From Cyclobacteriaceae bacterium (GTDB lineage: Bacteria; Bacteroidota; Bacteroidia; Cytophagales; Cyclobacteriaceae): 64,000 nt of DNA. Below are positions 53,557 to 62,331 of the stretch, in pieces. Location of the stretch: the NCBI GenBank assembly GCA_019694875.1, contig JAIBBC010000001.1:124001-188000 (forward strand), given 5' to 3'. Positions within the stretch are counted from its first letter, which is position 1. Every line of letters begins with the position of its first letter. Below the pieces are notes generated by a model. The model made no database searches, was not told the origin of the DNA, and saw only the letters and a list, made by a program, of their open reading frames with translations. Position numbers and translations under genes: made by a program.

Positions 53557-54891
53557 TTAGTGAATTTCCTGTTCGGTTAAACTTATGCCGAGTGTTTTGA
53601 GTTCGGTGAGCACGGGCTCATAGATTTCTTTCACGGTAGGAATGCACACGCCCCTGCTTGTGATTTTATTTTCCAGCACCAGCCTGGCGGCAATGCCCAG
53701 CGGCAACCCTACGGTTTTGGCCATGGCTGTATAGTTGGCATCATCGCCTGTGGCGGTGAGTGATGCGTGAATTTCTTTTTTATTGCCGTTGAGGTCGTAC
53801 ACAAATTTGTGCCACATCACAATCAGATCTTTATCGCCCGGGTTCAGGCGCCACTTCTTGTTAAGAATGTGTTCGAGCACTTGTGCAGGTGTACCTTCTT
53901 TTAACCCGATCAGTTCGCGATCGAACAAGCCTGACCAGCGCAGGCGTTTCATCTCGGGACCATTCGGTAAAATCCGGAAAGTGAAGCAAAGCTTTTCTTC
54001 CACCATCAACTGCGAATCGTAGTTCAGGAATGCATTGAGGAAATCGCGGTGGGTCATGCCGGCAACGCCTTCCATCGGGTAGGTGTCATCGCAGCAACCC
54101 AGTTGCGCGAGTATGTCCCACGCTGCACAATAGCCCACGTTACGCAAGGTGCCGCGAAGCATGTTGCGGATGCCGTGCAAGCCATAGGTATCGATGTATT
54201 TTAATGAGTCGCGGTTTGCATAACCTTCGTAGTCGCCAAAGCCGGGAACGGAAACTTTCGTAAGCCGTTTGAACAGTTGCTGATAGGGAATGTATTTGAA
54301 CTGACCTTCCTGCAGAAATTTTGCGGTGGCTTGTCCGGCCATTACCACGTTGCGCGGATTCCAGGTGAACTTATACCGCCACGGATTTTCCGGATCGGTT
54401 TCGGGTGAGATCAGGCCCCCGGTAAAACTCTCGAATGTGAGCAGCTTGCCGCCTTGTTCTTTAATGTTCTCGATCACCTGCATGGCGCTCATGTGATCGA
54501 TGCCGGGATCGAGCCCGCATTCATTCAGCAATAAAACATTCTTCGACAAGGCTTCGTTATGCAAGGCTTGCATCTCGGGCGATACGTAGCTGGCGTTGAG
54601 CAAATGTTTTCCATGCACGATGCAAAGCTTTGCTACGAGGTGATGCAAGTGTGCGGGCATGAGTGAAATGACAACATCGGCCGTGCGGATGGCTTCGGTG
54701 CTTTTCTCTTCGTTGTGGATATCGAACATGATGGCATGGCCGCGTGTTGAGCCGCCAATGCGCAGGCGGGCTGCCGCTTCGGACACATCGCCTACAACAA
54801 TTTTCCATTCGTGGGACGCTGCGCGCTGCAGCAAATAGGTAATCAAAGCTGATGAAGAGCGACCTGCCCCCAGTACGAGAATCGTTTTCAT
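53557..54891 (-). CDS. Saccharopine dehydrogenase family protein
   Basis: 444 aa from the second ATG at 54891; MIM gives two starts. The NAD(P)-binding Rossmann motif is VLGAGRSSSALITYLL and the conserved block NECGLDPGIDHMSAMQVI is typical. The C-terminal domain has WNPRNVVMAG and the YEGYANRDSLKYIDTYG substrate region. The family interconverts saccharopine with lysine or glutamate, and bacterial members also serve in lysine degradation or carboxynorspermidine synthesis. Which applies here is unknown. It precedes the acyltransferase on the same strand. Confidence 0.88.
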   Translation of the reverse strand: MKTILVLGAGRSSSALITYLLQRAASHEWKIVVGDVSEAAARLRIGGSTRGHAIMFDIHNEEKSTEAIRTADVVISLMPAHLHHLVAKLCIVHGKHLLNASYVSPEMQALHNEALSKNVLLLNECGLDPGIDHMSAMQVIENIKEQGGKLLTFESFTGGLISPETDPENPWRYKFTWNPRNVVMAGQATAKFLQEGQFKYIPYQQLFKRLTKVSVPGFGDYEGYANRDSLKYIDTYGLHGIRNMLRGTLRNVGYCAAWDILAQLGCCDDTYPMEGVAGMTHRDFLNAFLNYDSQLMVEEKLCFTFRILPNGPEMKRLRWSGLFDRELIGLKEGTPAQVLEHILNKKWRLNPGDKDLIVMWHKFVYDLNGNKKEIHASLTATGDDANYTAMAKTVGLPLGIAARLVLENKITSRGVCIPTVKEIYEPVLTELKTLGISLTEQEIH

Positions 54892-54964
54892 GATCATTTC
54901 GAGGCTGGCAAAGTACCCAATGCGGCATTAAAGTAGAAATACCGCACGAAAATTTTTACCTTAC

Positions 54965-55462
54965 ATGTATAACCTTTCGGCCATGAAAGAATTTGAAATA
55001 CAAAAGGATTTTGACCAGCTGGACCAGGAGTCGAAATACCTTGTGCATAAAGCCAAGGAAGCTACAGCCCATTCATATGCGCCTTACTCGAAGTTCCATG
55101 TGGGGGCTGCGCTGATCTTGCAAGACGGTACGGTGATTACGGGTGCGAACCAGGAGAACGCGGCTTATCCGCTTTGCATGTGTGCCGAGCGTGTGGCGCT
55201 TTATGCTGCCGCGGCCATGCATCCGGGAAAGAAGATTATGAAGATGGCTATTGTGGCGCACAAGAAGAACCACAAAGAACTTGTGCCTGCGGCTTCGTGC
55301 GGTGCATGCCGGCAGGTGATGACTGAATTTGAAGACCGGCAGAAGGTGCCGTTTGAGATTGTGATGCTTGTGGCGGAGAACCAATGGGTGAAGTGTTCTT
55401 CTGCAGAATCGTTGCTGCCCTTCCTGTTTACGAAAGATAATCTTGATTCACCCGCGAAATAG
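54965..55462 (+). CDS. cdd: Cytidine deaminase
   Basis: 165 aa from ATG 54965, or 159 from ATG 54983. It deaminates cytidine and deoxycytidine in pyrimidine salvage. Homotetrameric-type zinc site: Cys73-Ala-Glu75 in MCAERVALY and Cys112/Cys115 in SCGACRQ, with the substrate block SKFHVGAAL and GANQENAAYP. It is 3 bp upstream of the SiaB-like gene, so the three genes cdd, siaB-like and siaC-like look like one operon. Confidence 0.95.
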   Translation: MYNLSAMKEFEIQKDFDQLDQESKYLVHKAKEATAHSYAPYSKFHVGAALILQDGTVITGANQENAAYPLCMCAERVALYAAAAMHPGKKIMKMAIVAHKKNHKELVPAASCGACRQVMTEFEDRQKVPFEIVMLVAENQWVKCSSAESLLPFLFTKDNLDSPAK

Positions 55463-55465
55463 AGC

Positions 55466-55933
55466 ATGCTGGTTTATACGATCGATTTGTCGCGCGAAAT
55501 CAATGAAGGTTTTTTTTACAAGCTGAAACAATTTGGCGATGGCCGGTTAACGGTAACAAAACGTGTAACTGAAATAACACTCGAGTTACTTCAGAACATC
55601 CGCAGTCACGGCAACGGCCTGACGCATGCCAGTCTTTCGATCATCAAACATGAGTCGGGCTTTACATGGCAGTCGGTTAATGGGGTATCTTCAAATGTCG
55701 TGAAGCCGCTCTCCGAAAAAATTCATCACATCAATACGCTTAGCGGAGCTGAACTGCAGCAGCAGCACAAACAGATTCTTGCCAACAGCAAACACATTCA
55801 AGCGATCAATCCGGGCCTGGGCCTGTATCGAATTGCCCTGCGGTCGCAATCAAAACTGCGCGCTTCGTTTAAACCGTTGGGCTCAGCTCTTTCAACATTT
55901 TCACTTGACATTAACCTTGCCACGCATTCATGA
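55466..55933 (+). CDS. SiaB-family protein kinase-like (DUF6272)
   Basis: 155 aa, cytosolic. The GHKL-type N-box analogue is in EITLELLQNIRSHGNG (Glu40, Asn44, His48). In Pseudomonas aeruginosa, SiaB phosphorylates SiaC, switching the partner protein controlling c-di-GMP synthesis and aggregation. Its stop overlaps the start of the SiaC-like gene by 4 bp, the same order as in the characterised system. SiaA (phosphatase) and SiaD (diguanylate cyclase) genes are not adjacent. Confidence 0.85.
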   Translation: MLVYTIDLSREINEGFFYKLKQFGDGRLTVTKRVTEITLELLQNIRSHGNGLTHASLSIIKHESGFTWQSVNGVSSNVVKPLSEKIHHINTLSGAELQQQHKQILANSKHIQAINPGLGLYRIALRSQSKLRASFKPLGSALSTFSLDINLATHS

Positions 55934-56292
55934 AAAGACTTCAGATTGACGCAACCGACATAACTCCCTCCGTAACCTTAGATGCCGAAAAAAATATTTT
56001 CGAGTTGTCGGGCCGCTCGGTGGCCGACAATCCGTCTGACGTTTATCAACCGGTGCTTCAGTGGCTGAACAATTATGCACGCGACCCGCGCCCGGTAACG
56101 CTGGTATCGGTAAAGCTCGAATATTTCAACACGGCCTCTTCAAAAGCGCTGCTTGATATGCTGTCGGCATTGTCGTTTATCCGGAATGCAAAAGTTCTTT
56201 GGTATTACCAGGAGGATGACGAAGATATGCGTGAAGCCGGGGAAGAGTTTTTTGAACTTGTGAACGTTCCTTTTGAGTTTAAAACTTACTAA
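55930..56292 (+). CDS. SiaC-family regulatory phosphoprotein (DUF1987)
   Basis: 120 aa, full family length. The core ISGxS-like FELSGRSVADNP segment and LEYFNTASSKALLDML are present. The Thr in YFNTASSK is residue 68, the position phosphorylated in Pseudomonas SiaC. Phosphorylation state decides whether SiaC binds its effector. Here the effector is not encoded next to it; the following gene is an unusual ABC transporter with signalling domains. Confidence 0.9.
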   Translation: MKRLQIDATDITPSVTLDAEKNIFELSGRSVADNPSDVYQPVLQWLNNYARDPRPVTLVSVKLEYFNTASSKALLDMLSALSFIRNAKVLWYYQEDDEDMREAGEEFFELVNVPFEFKTY

Positions 56293-56323
56293 TTTAGTCC
56301 CTTAGCCCAATTGGACTCCCCGG

Positions 56324-59300
56324 ATGAGTGAAGAAATACTCAAAGCGTTAACGCAACTTTTTGCCATTATCACCAAACAGGATGGCGGGGTATCCATCAA
56401 CGAGCGTCAATTTGTAATCAACTTTTTCGAAGCCGAACTCGACCAGGACAGTATTGCCGAGTACCTGAATCTGTACGATGAATACTCGGGCTACAGCAAA
56501 GTGGGACTGGTGGCGGAAGAAGACCGCACGCTTGCGCCTTCGGTAAAGGATTCGCTTAAAACGCTTTCGATCTGTAAAAAGATCAATAAGACGCTTACCC
56601 AGAAGCAGAAGACGATTGTATTGATCAAGCTGCTGGAACTGGTAGGGTCTGACGGGCATTTCACATCGCAGCGGATGGACATTATTAACACGGTGGCCGT
56701 GGTGTTTAACATTCCGCAGATTGAGAATGCCATTATTGAAAGCTTTGTTGTATCAACGGACGAGAGCACGCTGAACTTCCCGGAGATTCTGATTGCCAGT
56801 ACGGACCCGATTGGCGCACCTGACAAAAAATACAAGCACACGCACATTCACATTAACGGCAGCCTGATTTTTATGCGGGTTCGCAGTGTGGATATGTTCT
56901 TTGTAAAGTACATGGGTGAAGAGCCTACCACGCTCAACGGATTTATCATGCAGCCGAAGCGGGTGTATTTGTTCTCGCACGGCAGTACTATTAAAACGCA
57001 GGAAGGTGCCGCGCTTTACTACAGCGATGTGGTTGGCGATTTCAATGAGCAGATTAAAACCACCAAACTTTCTTTTAGCGCAAAGATTAAGCTGTTCCGT
57101 TTTAAGAACCGCGCTATCGGCTTAAGCAATGTGTTTGTATCGGAAGGGCCCGGCAAGCTTATCGGCATCATGGGCGCCAGCGGTGCCGGAAAAACCACAT
57201 TGCTGCATGTTTTGGCGGGTTTGGAAAAGCCCACCAAAGGTGAAGTGCTGATTAACGGTTTCGACATCAATAAAGAGAAGGATAAAATTCACGGAGTTAT
57301 CGGCTATGTGTCGCAGGATGATTTATTGATTGAAGAGCTTACGGTTTACCAAAACCTGTATTACAACGCCAAGCTTTGCTTTGCCGATTTTACCGAAGAG
57401 CAACTGCACAAGCGTGTGATGGATGTGCTCGAAGACCTCGGTCTGGATCAGCGTAAAGATCTGAAAGTCGGCAGTGTACTCGATAAAACCATCAGTGGGG
57501 GTCAGCGCAAGCGCCTGAACATTGCGCTGGAGCTTATTCGTGAACCGGCTGTTCTCTTTCTGGATGAACCCACATCCGGACTCAGCTCACGCGATTCGGA
57601 GAATGTGATCGACTTACTGAAAGAACTTTCCCTGAAGGGCAAGCTTGTGTTTGTTGTAATCCATCAACCGTCTTCCGACATCTACAAGATGTTCGACAAG
57701 ATGATTATTATGGATGTTGGCGGGGTACCGGCTTACTATGGCCCGCCAGTTGAAGCAGTAACCTATTTTAAGAAGTCAACGAACCAGGTCGACAGCAACC
57801 GCGGTCAGTGCCAGATTTGCGGTAACGTAAATCCTGAGCAGATCTTCAATATTATAGAGGCGAAGGTTGTTGATGAATACGGACAGCCGACTGCCAAACG
57901 CAAAATTACGCCTGCGCAATGGCACACGTGGTATCGCGAGCGTTTCAAAATTCCGGTGATCGACAATGTGAAAGAGGCTCCGCCCAAATCGTTGCAGCTG
58001 CCTTCGCGCATTAAACAGGCTATCATTTTCACAACCCGCGACTTGCTTTCGAAAATCAGCAACAAGCAATATTTATTAATCAACCTGCTGGAAGGGCCTT
58101 TGCTGGCGCTGATCCTGGCTTTTATTATTAAATATAAGAGCGCCCCGGGCGGAGCGGTTTACAGTTTCCGCTACAACGAAAACTATCCGGCATTCCTGCT
58201 GATGAGCATTATTGTCGCGCTGTTCATGGGCCTTACGGTGAGCGCGGAAGAAATTATCCACGACCGGAAAATTCTGAAGCGCGAATCGTTTCTGAACCTG
58301 AGCTGGAACAGCTATCTCGTTTCCAAGCTTGTCATTCTGTTTTTCCTTTCCGCGATTCAAACATTATGCTTTGCGGTGGTGAGCAATTTTATCCTGGAGA
58401 TTGAATGGGCGATGCTCGTTCCTTTCTGGCTGGTATTGTTTACAACGTCATGCATGGCGAATGTTTTGGGCTTGAATATTTCTTCGGCCTTTAATTCTGC
58501 CGTAACGGTGTATGTATTGATTCCGCTGCTGCTGATTCCGCAAATGATTTTGAGCGGATTGCTTTTCAGCTTCGATAAGCTGAACAGTGCCATCAGCACA
58601 AAGGGAAAGGTGCCAATTGTTGCCGACATGATGGCATCGCGCTGGGCCTATGAGGCGATGGCTGTTTACCAGTTCAAGAACAACTCGTTCGAGAAGCCGA
58701 TTTATGTTCATGAAAAAATTGAATCGCAGGCTGACTTCAAGTCGTCATTTTTTGTTGACAAGCTGAGTGAAAAACGAAAGTCTGTTTCTGAGAACATAAG
58801 TTCGAAAGACGAAACCGTTCGCACGCAGGCGCAAAACGATCTTGAACTGATCCGGAAAAGCCTGCGCAACGAACCGTACAAGGAAGGTTTAGAGAACATT
58901 GACTTTAATTCGCGCTGGACGCCCGAGATGTTTACACCCGCGTTTGATAATACGCTCGCTACTTACCTGACCAACTTCCGGAAAAAATACTTAGATCAAT
59001 ACAACGCCATTGCAGCCCGCAAAGAAGAAGACATTGCTGCGTTGCAAAAGAGTGCCGGGTTTGATGTGCTTGAATACAAGAACCGGTACTATAATGAAGA
59101 TCTTGCTGACCTGGTGAAAAATGTGAATACGAAAGATCGGGTACTGGAATACAAAGGTCAGCTCATTCAGCAAATCAATCCTGTATTTAATGACCCTGCC
59201 GAGGCGGGTTTCCTAAATTACCGCACACATTTCTTTGCACCCACGAAAACTCTTTTGGGCACCCGCTTCAATACGTTTTCCTTTAACCTGGTAGTGATCT

Positions 59301-59458
59301 GGCTGACAACTGCCTTGCTCTATATTCTGTTGTACTTTGAGGCGCTTCGGAAATTCCTCAGATTGTTCAACAAGGTAGCCCTGCCGCAGGTGGTTATGCC
59401 GAAAGTTGTTCTTCCCAAAGTCTCGCTTCCTAAAATGCCTTTCACCAAAAAGAATTGA
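56324..59458 (+). CDS. TerB/FHA-like/ABCG fusion transporter
   Basis: 1044 aa. Residues 1-130 are a TerB-like helical domain (AIITKQDGGVSINERQFV; ELVGSDGHFTSQRMDII). Residues about 145-235 are FHA-like (TTLNGFIMQPKRVYLFSHGS). The ATPase follows: Walker A GASGAGKTT (about 283-292), signature ISGGQRKRL (390), Walker B VLFLDEPTSGLSS (410-422), H-loop VIHQPSSD. A CxxC pair QCQICGNV sits near 495. An ABCG-type membrane domain (580-780) is interrupted by a long charged insert, and a last helix near 1000 precedes a tail of repeated LPK/MPK units. It is likely a lipid or polymer exporter under protein-level control. Confidence 0.88.
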   Translation: MSEEILKALTQLFAIITKQDGGVSINERQFVINFFEAELDQDSIAEYLNLYDEYSGYSKVGLVAEEDRTLAPSVKDSLKTLSICKKINKTLTQKQKTIVLIKLLELVGSDGHFTSQRMDIINTVAVVFNIPQIENAIIESFVVSTDESTLNFPEILIASTDPIGAPDKKYKHTHIHINGSLIFMRVRSVDMFFVKYMGEEPTTLNGFIMQPKRVYLFSHGSTIKTQEGAALYYSDVVGDFNEQIKTTKLSFSAKIKLFRFKNRAIGLSNVFVSEGPGKLIGIMGASGAGKTTLLHVLAGLEKPTKGEVLINGFDINKEKDKIHGVIGYVSQDDLLIEELTVYQNLYYNAKLCFADFTEEQLHKRVMDVLEDLGLDQRKDLKVGSVLDKTISGGQRKRLNIALELIREPAVLFLDEPTSGLSSRDSENVIDLLKELSLKGKLVFVVIHQPSSDIYKMFDKMIIMDVGGVPAYYGPPVEAVTYFKKSTNQVDSNRGQCQICGNVNPEQIFNIIEAKVVDEYGQPTAKRKITPAQWHTWYRERFKIPVIDNVKEAPPKSLQLPSRIKQAIIFTTRDLLSKISNKQYLLINLLEGPLLALILAFIIKYKSAPGGAVYSFRYNENYPAFLLMSIIVALFMGLTVSAEEIIHDRKILKRESFLNLSWNSYLVSKLVILFFLSAIQTLCFAVVSNFILEIEWAMLVPFWLVLFTTSCMANVLGLNISSAFNSAVTVYVLIPLLLIPQMILSGLLFSFDKLNSAISTKGKVPIVADMMASRWAYEAMAVYQFKNNSFEKPIYVHEKIESQADFKSSFFVDKLSEKRKSVSENISSKDETVRTQAQNDLELIRKSLRNEPYKEGLENIDFNSRWTPEMFTPAFDNTLATYLTNFRKKYLDQYNAIAARKEEDIAALQKSAGFDVLEYKNRYYNEDLADLVKNVNTKDRVLEYKGQLIQQINPVFNDPAEAGFLNYRTHFFAPTKTLLGTRFNTFSFNLVVIWLTTALLYILLYFEALRKFLRLFNKVALPQVVMPKVVLPKVSLPKMPFTKKN

Positions 59459-59470
59459 GGCTCCTGTAAC

Positions 59471-59503
59471 TTTTTGGACGGGAATGCCGAATTTATAACT
59501 TTG
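59471..59503 (+). promoter_or_regulatory. Bacteroidota-type promoter (-33 TTTTTGG, -7 TAACTTTG)
   Basis: TTTTTGG at 59471-59477 and TAACTTTG at 59496-59503 match both consensus boxes, with about 19 bp between the TTG and TA. Transcription would start near 59510, giving a leader of about 14 bases for the lipoprotein gene at 59524. Confidence 0.7.
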
Positions 59504-59523
59504 TAAACCTTTACTTTTCAACC

Positions 59524-60423
59524 ATGAAAGTAGTAAAAACCGCGTTCCTTCTGGCCTTGCTAACCGCTTGTGGATCAGGTAAGAACACCGATGAACAGGC
59601 CATGCTGAACAGCATTGATTCAGCCGGCAACAAAGGCCCTCACATTTCTGAAGCCGTTATTGACGACCTCCTGCAGGAGATTCCCAGTCCGCTGGAAATC
59701 TCGGTACTCCTGAAAGAGTCGGGTAAAAAATATAATGTAGACTACCTGAATTCTGCCGATAACATCGCCCGGTATAACAACAACTTCCAGAAAGCGATGA
59801 ATCTCGGGATTTACGGTACCGACTTGGGCTACACGAATATTTACGAGAAAAATACGGATGGCATTAAGTACATGACCTCTATTAAAGGTCTGGCGGACGA
59901 CCTGAATATCGGGCAGTTCTTCGACCTGGAAACCATCAGCCGGCTTGCTACCAACAGCAAAAACCTCGATTCGCTGCTGCTGATTACCACGCAAAACTTT
60001 AACAACATCAACCACTATTTCCAGACCCAGAACCGCTCTAACCTGAGTGTGCTGCTGCTCACCGGAGGCTGGCTGGAAGCCATGCACATCACCTGCAGCG
60101 TAGCCGCATCCGATCCGAAAAACAAAGAGCTGAATGAGAAAATCGGGGAGCAAAAGATCATTTTGGAGAAGGTTTTGAAGCTTCTCTCCTTCTACAAGGA
60201 TACCGATGCTCACATGGCATCATTATTGACTGACCTGCAGGGTCTGGAAGAAGTTTACAAAAAAGTGAACATCACCTACACCTACAAAGAGTCATCGTTT
60301 GTGGTGGTGGATGGTGTTATGGTTATCAAAGACAACAGCACCACTACGGTAGACATAACTCCCGAACAAGTGGCCGAGATAAAGAACATATCAACCTCCA
60401 TCCGAAACAAAATCATTAGCTAA
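59524..60423 (+). CDS. Lipoprotein of unknown function
   Basis: 299 aa with lipobox LTAC (Cys16). The body is almost entirely helical and begins IPSPLEISVLLKESGKKYNV, with later segments DLGYTNIYEKNTDGIKYMTS and TGGWLEAMHITCSVAASD. This resembles an exported helical-repeat fold found across Bacteroidota that I cannot name with confidence. It has a good promoter upstream and is followed after 8 bp by the 60432 gene, so the two form an operon. Confidence 0.75.
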   Translation: MKVVKTAFLLALLTACGSGKNTDEQAMLNSIDSAGNKGPHISEAVIDDLLQEIPSPLEISVLLKESGKKYNVDYLNSADNIARYNNNFQKAMNLGIYGTDLGYTNIYEKNTDGIKYMTSIKGLADDLNIGQFFDLETISRLATNSKNLDSLLLITTQNFNNINHYFQTQNRSNLSVLLLTGGWLEAMHITCSVAASDPKNKELNEKIGEQKIILEKVLKLLSFYKDTDAHMASLLTDLQGLEEVYKKVNITYTYKESSFVVVDGVMVIKDNSTTTVDITPEQVAEIKNISTSIRNKIIS

Positions 60424-60431
60424 AACCTCTT

Positions 60432-60857
60432 ATGAAAAAGCTGATCTTCTTCGCGGCAACCCTTTTTCTGCTTAATACATCAGACGCTGTCGGGCAATGC
60501 AACTCCGAAAATCTGAGCAGCCAGTGCATACCCAAACTGGCAGCCGGTTTCAATTTCCTGAAAAGCTACAAAATTGATGGTGATGGCGGAAACAAAGAGA
60601 AGGTTGAATACTCGTATGTATTCCTGAAAGGCACCCAGTATATGATTAATATCTGCGCACCTGCGCAGCCGACTGATGGTATTATTGTAAGCCTGTTCGA
60701 TTCGAACCGTAACAAGGTAGCGTCAAGCAAAATTGATAACCAGTTCATCAGCGCGATTGCTTACCCATGCAACGCAACCGGTGTGTACTACATTCAGTAC
60801 ACCTTCGAAAAGCCAAGCTCATATTGTGGCGGAAGCGCACTAGGCTTTAAACGCTAA
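60432..60857 (+). CDS. Small Cys-rich secreted protein
   Basis: 141 aa with a signal peptide ending at DAVGQCNSE. Five Cys remain in the mature part. The middle region (YSYVFLKGTQYMINICAP, GIIVSLFDSNRNKV, GVYYIQYTFEKPSSYCGGSA) resembles a PPC-like pre-peptidase beta-sandwich that mediates binding. No family is assigned. It follows the lipoprotein gene by 8 bp and ends at a strong terminator. Confidence 0.75.
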   Translation: MKKLIFFAATLFLLNTSDAVGQCNSENLSSQCIPKLAAGFNFLKSYKIDGDGGNKEKVEYSYVFLKGTQYMINICAPAQPTDGIIVSLFDSNRNKVASSKIDNQFISAIAYPCNATGVYYIQYTFEKPSSYCGGSALGFKR

Positions 60858-60878
60858 AAGTAATATTGAAAGAAATAT

Positions 60879-60909
60879 AAAGTCTTCCGGAATCCGGGAG
60901 ACTTTTTTA
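60879..60909 (+). terminator. Intrinsic terminator
   Basis: AAGTCTTCCGG pairs with CCGGGAGACTT across a 3-nt loop, giving an 11-bp stem with one G-T pair, followed by TTTTTT. It ends the two-gene operon at 59524-60857 and lies just before the esterase start. Confidence 0.87.
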
Positions 60910-60919
60910 TTTGAACGCC

Positions 60920-61576
60920 ATGCAGGAATTATCCATCAGCTTTAATTACCACGGCCGTTATTTCAAACTCGGAGAAATCAATTCCGATACGCGGGCCGTT
61001 TGGTTTGTGCTGCATGGCTACGGACAGCTTGCGCAGTACTTTTTAAGAAAATTTAAATCGCTGGAAGCGCATGGCATTTGTGTGATAGCGCCCGAAGGCT
61101 TGTCGCACTACTACCTGGAAGACGCCTCCACGCGAACCAAAACCGGGAACACCCGCGTGGGCGCGAGCTGGATGACGCGTGAAAATCGTGTGCGCGACAT
61201 TGAAAATTACGTTACTTATCTCGATACAGTTTTTCAGCGCGAGGTCGGTTCACGAACGGACGTTGACGTTACACTGCTGGGCTTTTCGCAAGGCGCTGCA
61301 ACCGTATCGCGCTGGGCGCTAAGTAACTCAATCTACTTCCGCAGATTAATTCTTTGGGCTGGCATTCTTCCACCGGATATGGATTTTGAAAAGGGTAAGC
61401 AGTTGCTGAAGAATAAAGATGTGAAGGTTATTTACGGCAAGCATGATCCTTTCCTCAACGAATCCAGATTCGGTGAAATGAAATCGCTTTCTGAAAAACT
61501 GGAAATTACTGCCGGAGAAATTGTGTTCGATGGAGCCCACGAGATTCACGAGCCAACTCTCCTGACGCTTATTTAA
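60920..61576 (+). CDS. Alpha/beta hydrolase (phospholipase/carboxylesterase type)
   Basis: 218 aa from the ATG at 60920; the frame is open from a TTG at 60911 inside the terminator tail. Motifs: oxyanion region WFVLHGYGQ, nucleophile GFSQGAATVSRW, acid YGKHDPFLN and the final His in DGAHEIHEPTL. There is no signal peptide, so it is cytosolic and probably cleaves short-chain esters or lysophospholipids. Its stop shares TTAA with the stop of the convergent SDR gene. Confidence 0.87.
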   Translation: MQELSISFNYHGRYFKLGEINSDTRAVWFVLHGYGQLAQYFLRKFKSLEAHGICVIAPEGLSHYYLEDASTRTKTGNTRVGASWMTRENRVRDIENYVTYLDTVFQREVGSRTDVDVTLLGFSQGAATVSRWALSNSIYFRRLILWAGILPPDMDFEKGKQLLKNKDVKVIYGKHDPFLNESRFGEMKSLSEKLEITAGEIVFDGAHEIHEPTLLTLI

Positions 61577-62331
61577 GCATCGCGCTTTACGTGCATGCTG
61601 CTTGCCTGGGCGGTAGGGAACACGGTAAGGTCTGCCAGCATAACGTGTGCCGGACGTGTAATCGTAAACAGAATAATATCGGCAATATCATGCCCTGTCA
61701 AAGGTTCCAATCCCTTGTATGTTTGGGCCGCGCGCTGCGCATCGCCTTTAAAGCGTACCAGCGAAAATTCTGTTTCAACCATTCCGGGATTAATTGACGT
61801 CACTTTTACGCCACTGGCATTCAGGTCGATCCGCATACCGCGACTCAATGCATCTACGGCAAACTTACTGGCCGAATACACGTTTCCGTTCGGATACACT
61901 TCCTTCCCGGCTATTGAGCCGATGTTAATGATATGCCCTGATTTACGTTCGGCCATTGCAGGCACTACTTCGTGGCACACATACAGCAGTCCCTTCACGT
62001 TAATATCGATCATAGCATCCCAATCATCCACGTTACCGCTTTGGATCGGGTCGAGGCCATGGGCATTACCCGCTGAGTTCACCAATACATCAACCTGCTT
62101 CCATTCGGCCGGCAAAGATGAAATTGCCTGTTGTACCGCGTTGCGATCGCGAACATCAAAGGCAAGTGTGTGGACCTCAGTGGTTGATGCAAGCTTCTTC
62201 TTTAATGCTTCGAGCCGGTCGTTTCTGCGTCCGCACAGGATTAATTTGAAATTATTTTCAGCCAGCAGCAAGGCTGTGGCTTCACCGATTCCTGATGTTG
62301 CACCGGTGATGAGAACAATTCGCTTTTGCAT
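61573..62331 (-). CDS. Short-chain dehydrogenase/reductase (YdfG-like)
   Basis: 252 aa classical SDR. The cofactor motif GATSGIGEATALLL with CGRRNDR favours NADP(H). NSAGNAHG, the catalytic Ser in NIGSIAGKE and Tyr/Lys in YSASKFAVDALSRG are present. Members of this branch oxidise 3-hydroxy acids such as serine or 3-hydroxypropionate, but the true substrate is unknown. The start codon overlaps the porT stop (TAATG), so the two are coupled. Confidence 0.93.
   Translation of the reverse strand: MQKRIVLITGATSGIGEATALLLAENNFKLILCGRRNDRLEALKKKLASTTEVHTLAFDVRDRNAVQQAISSLPAEWKQVDVLVNSAGNAHGLDPIQSGNVDDWDAMIDINVKGLLYVCHEVVPAMAERKSGHIINIGSIAGKEVYPNGNVYSASKFAVDALSRGMRIDLNASGVKVTSINPGMVETEFSLVRFKGDAQRAAQTYKGLEPLTGHDIADIILFTITRPAHVMLADLTVFPTAQASSMHVKRDA

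Noticed and set aside
59620-60213. 197-residue minus-strand frame
   Set aside because: It is antisense to the lipoprotein gene that has a promoter, lipobox and operon partner.
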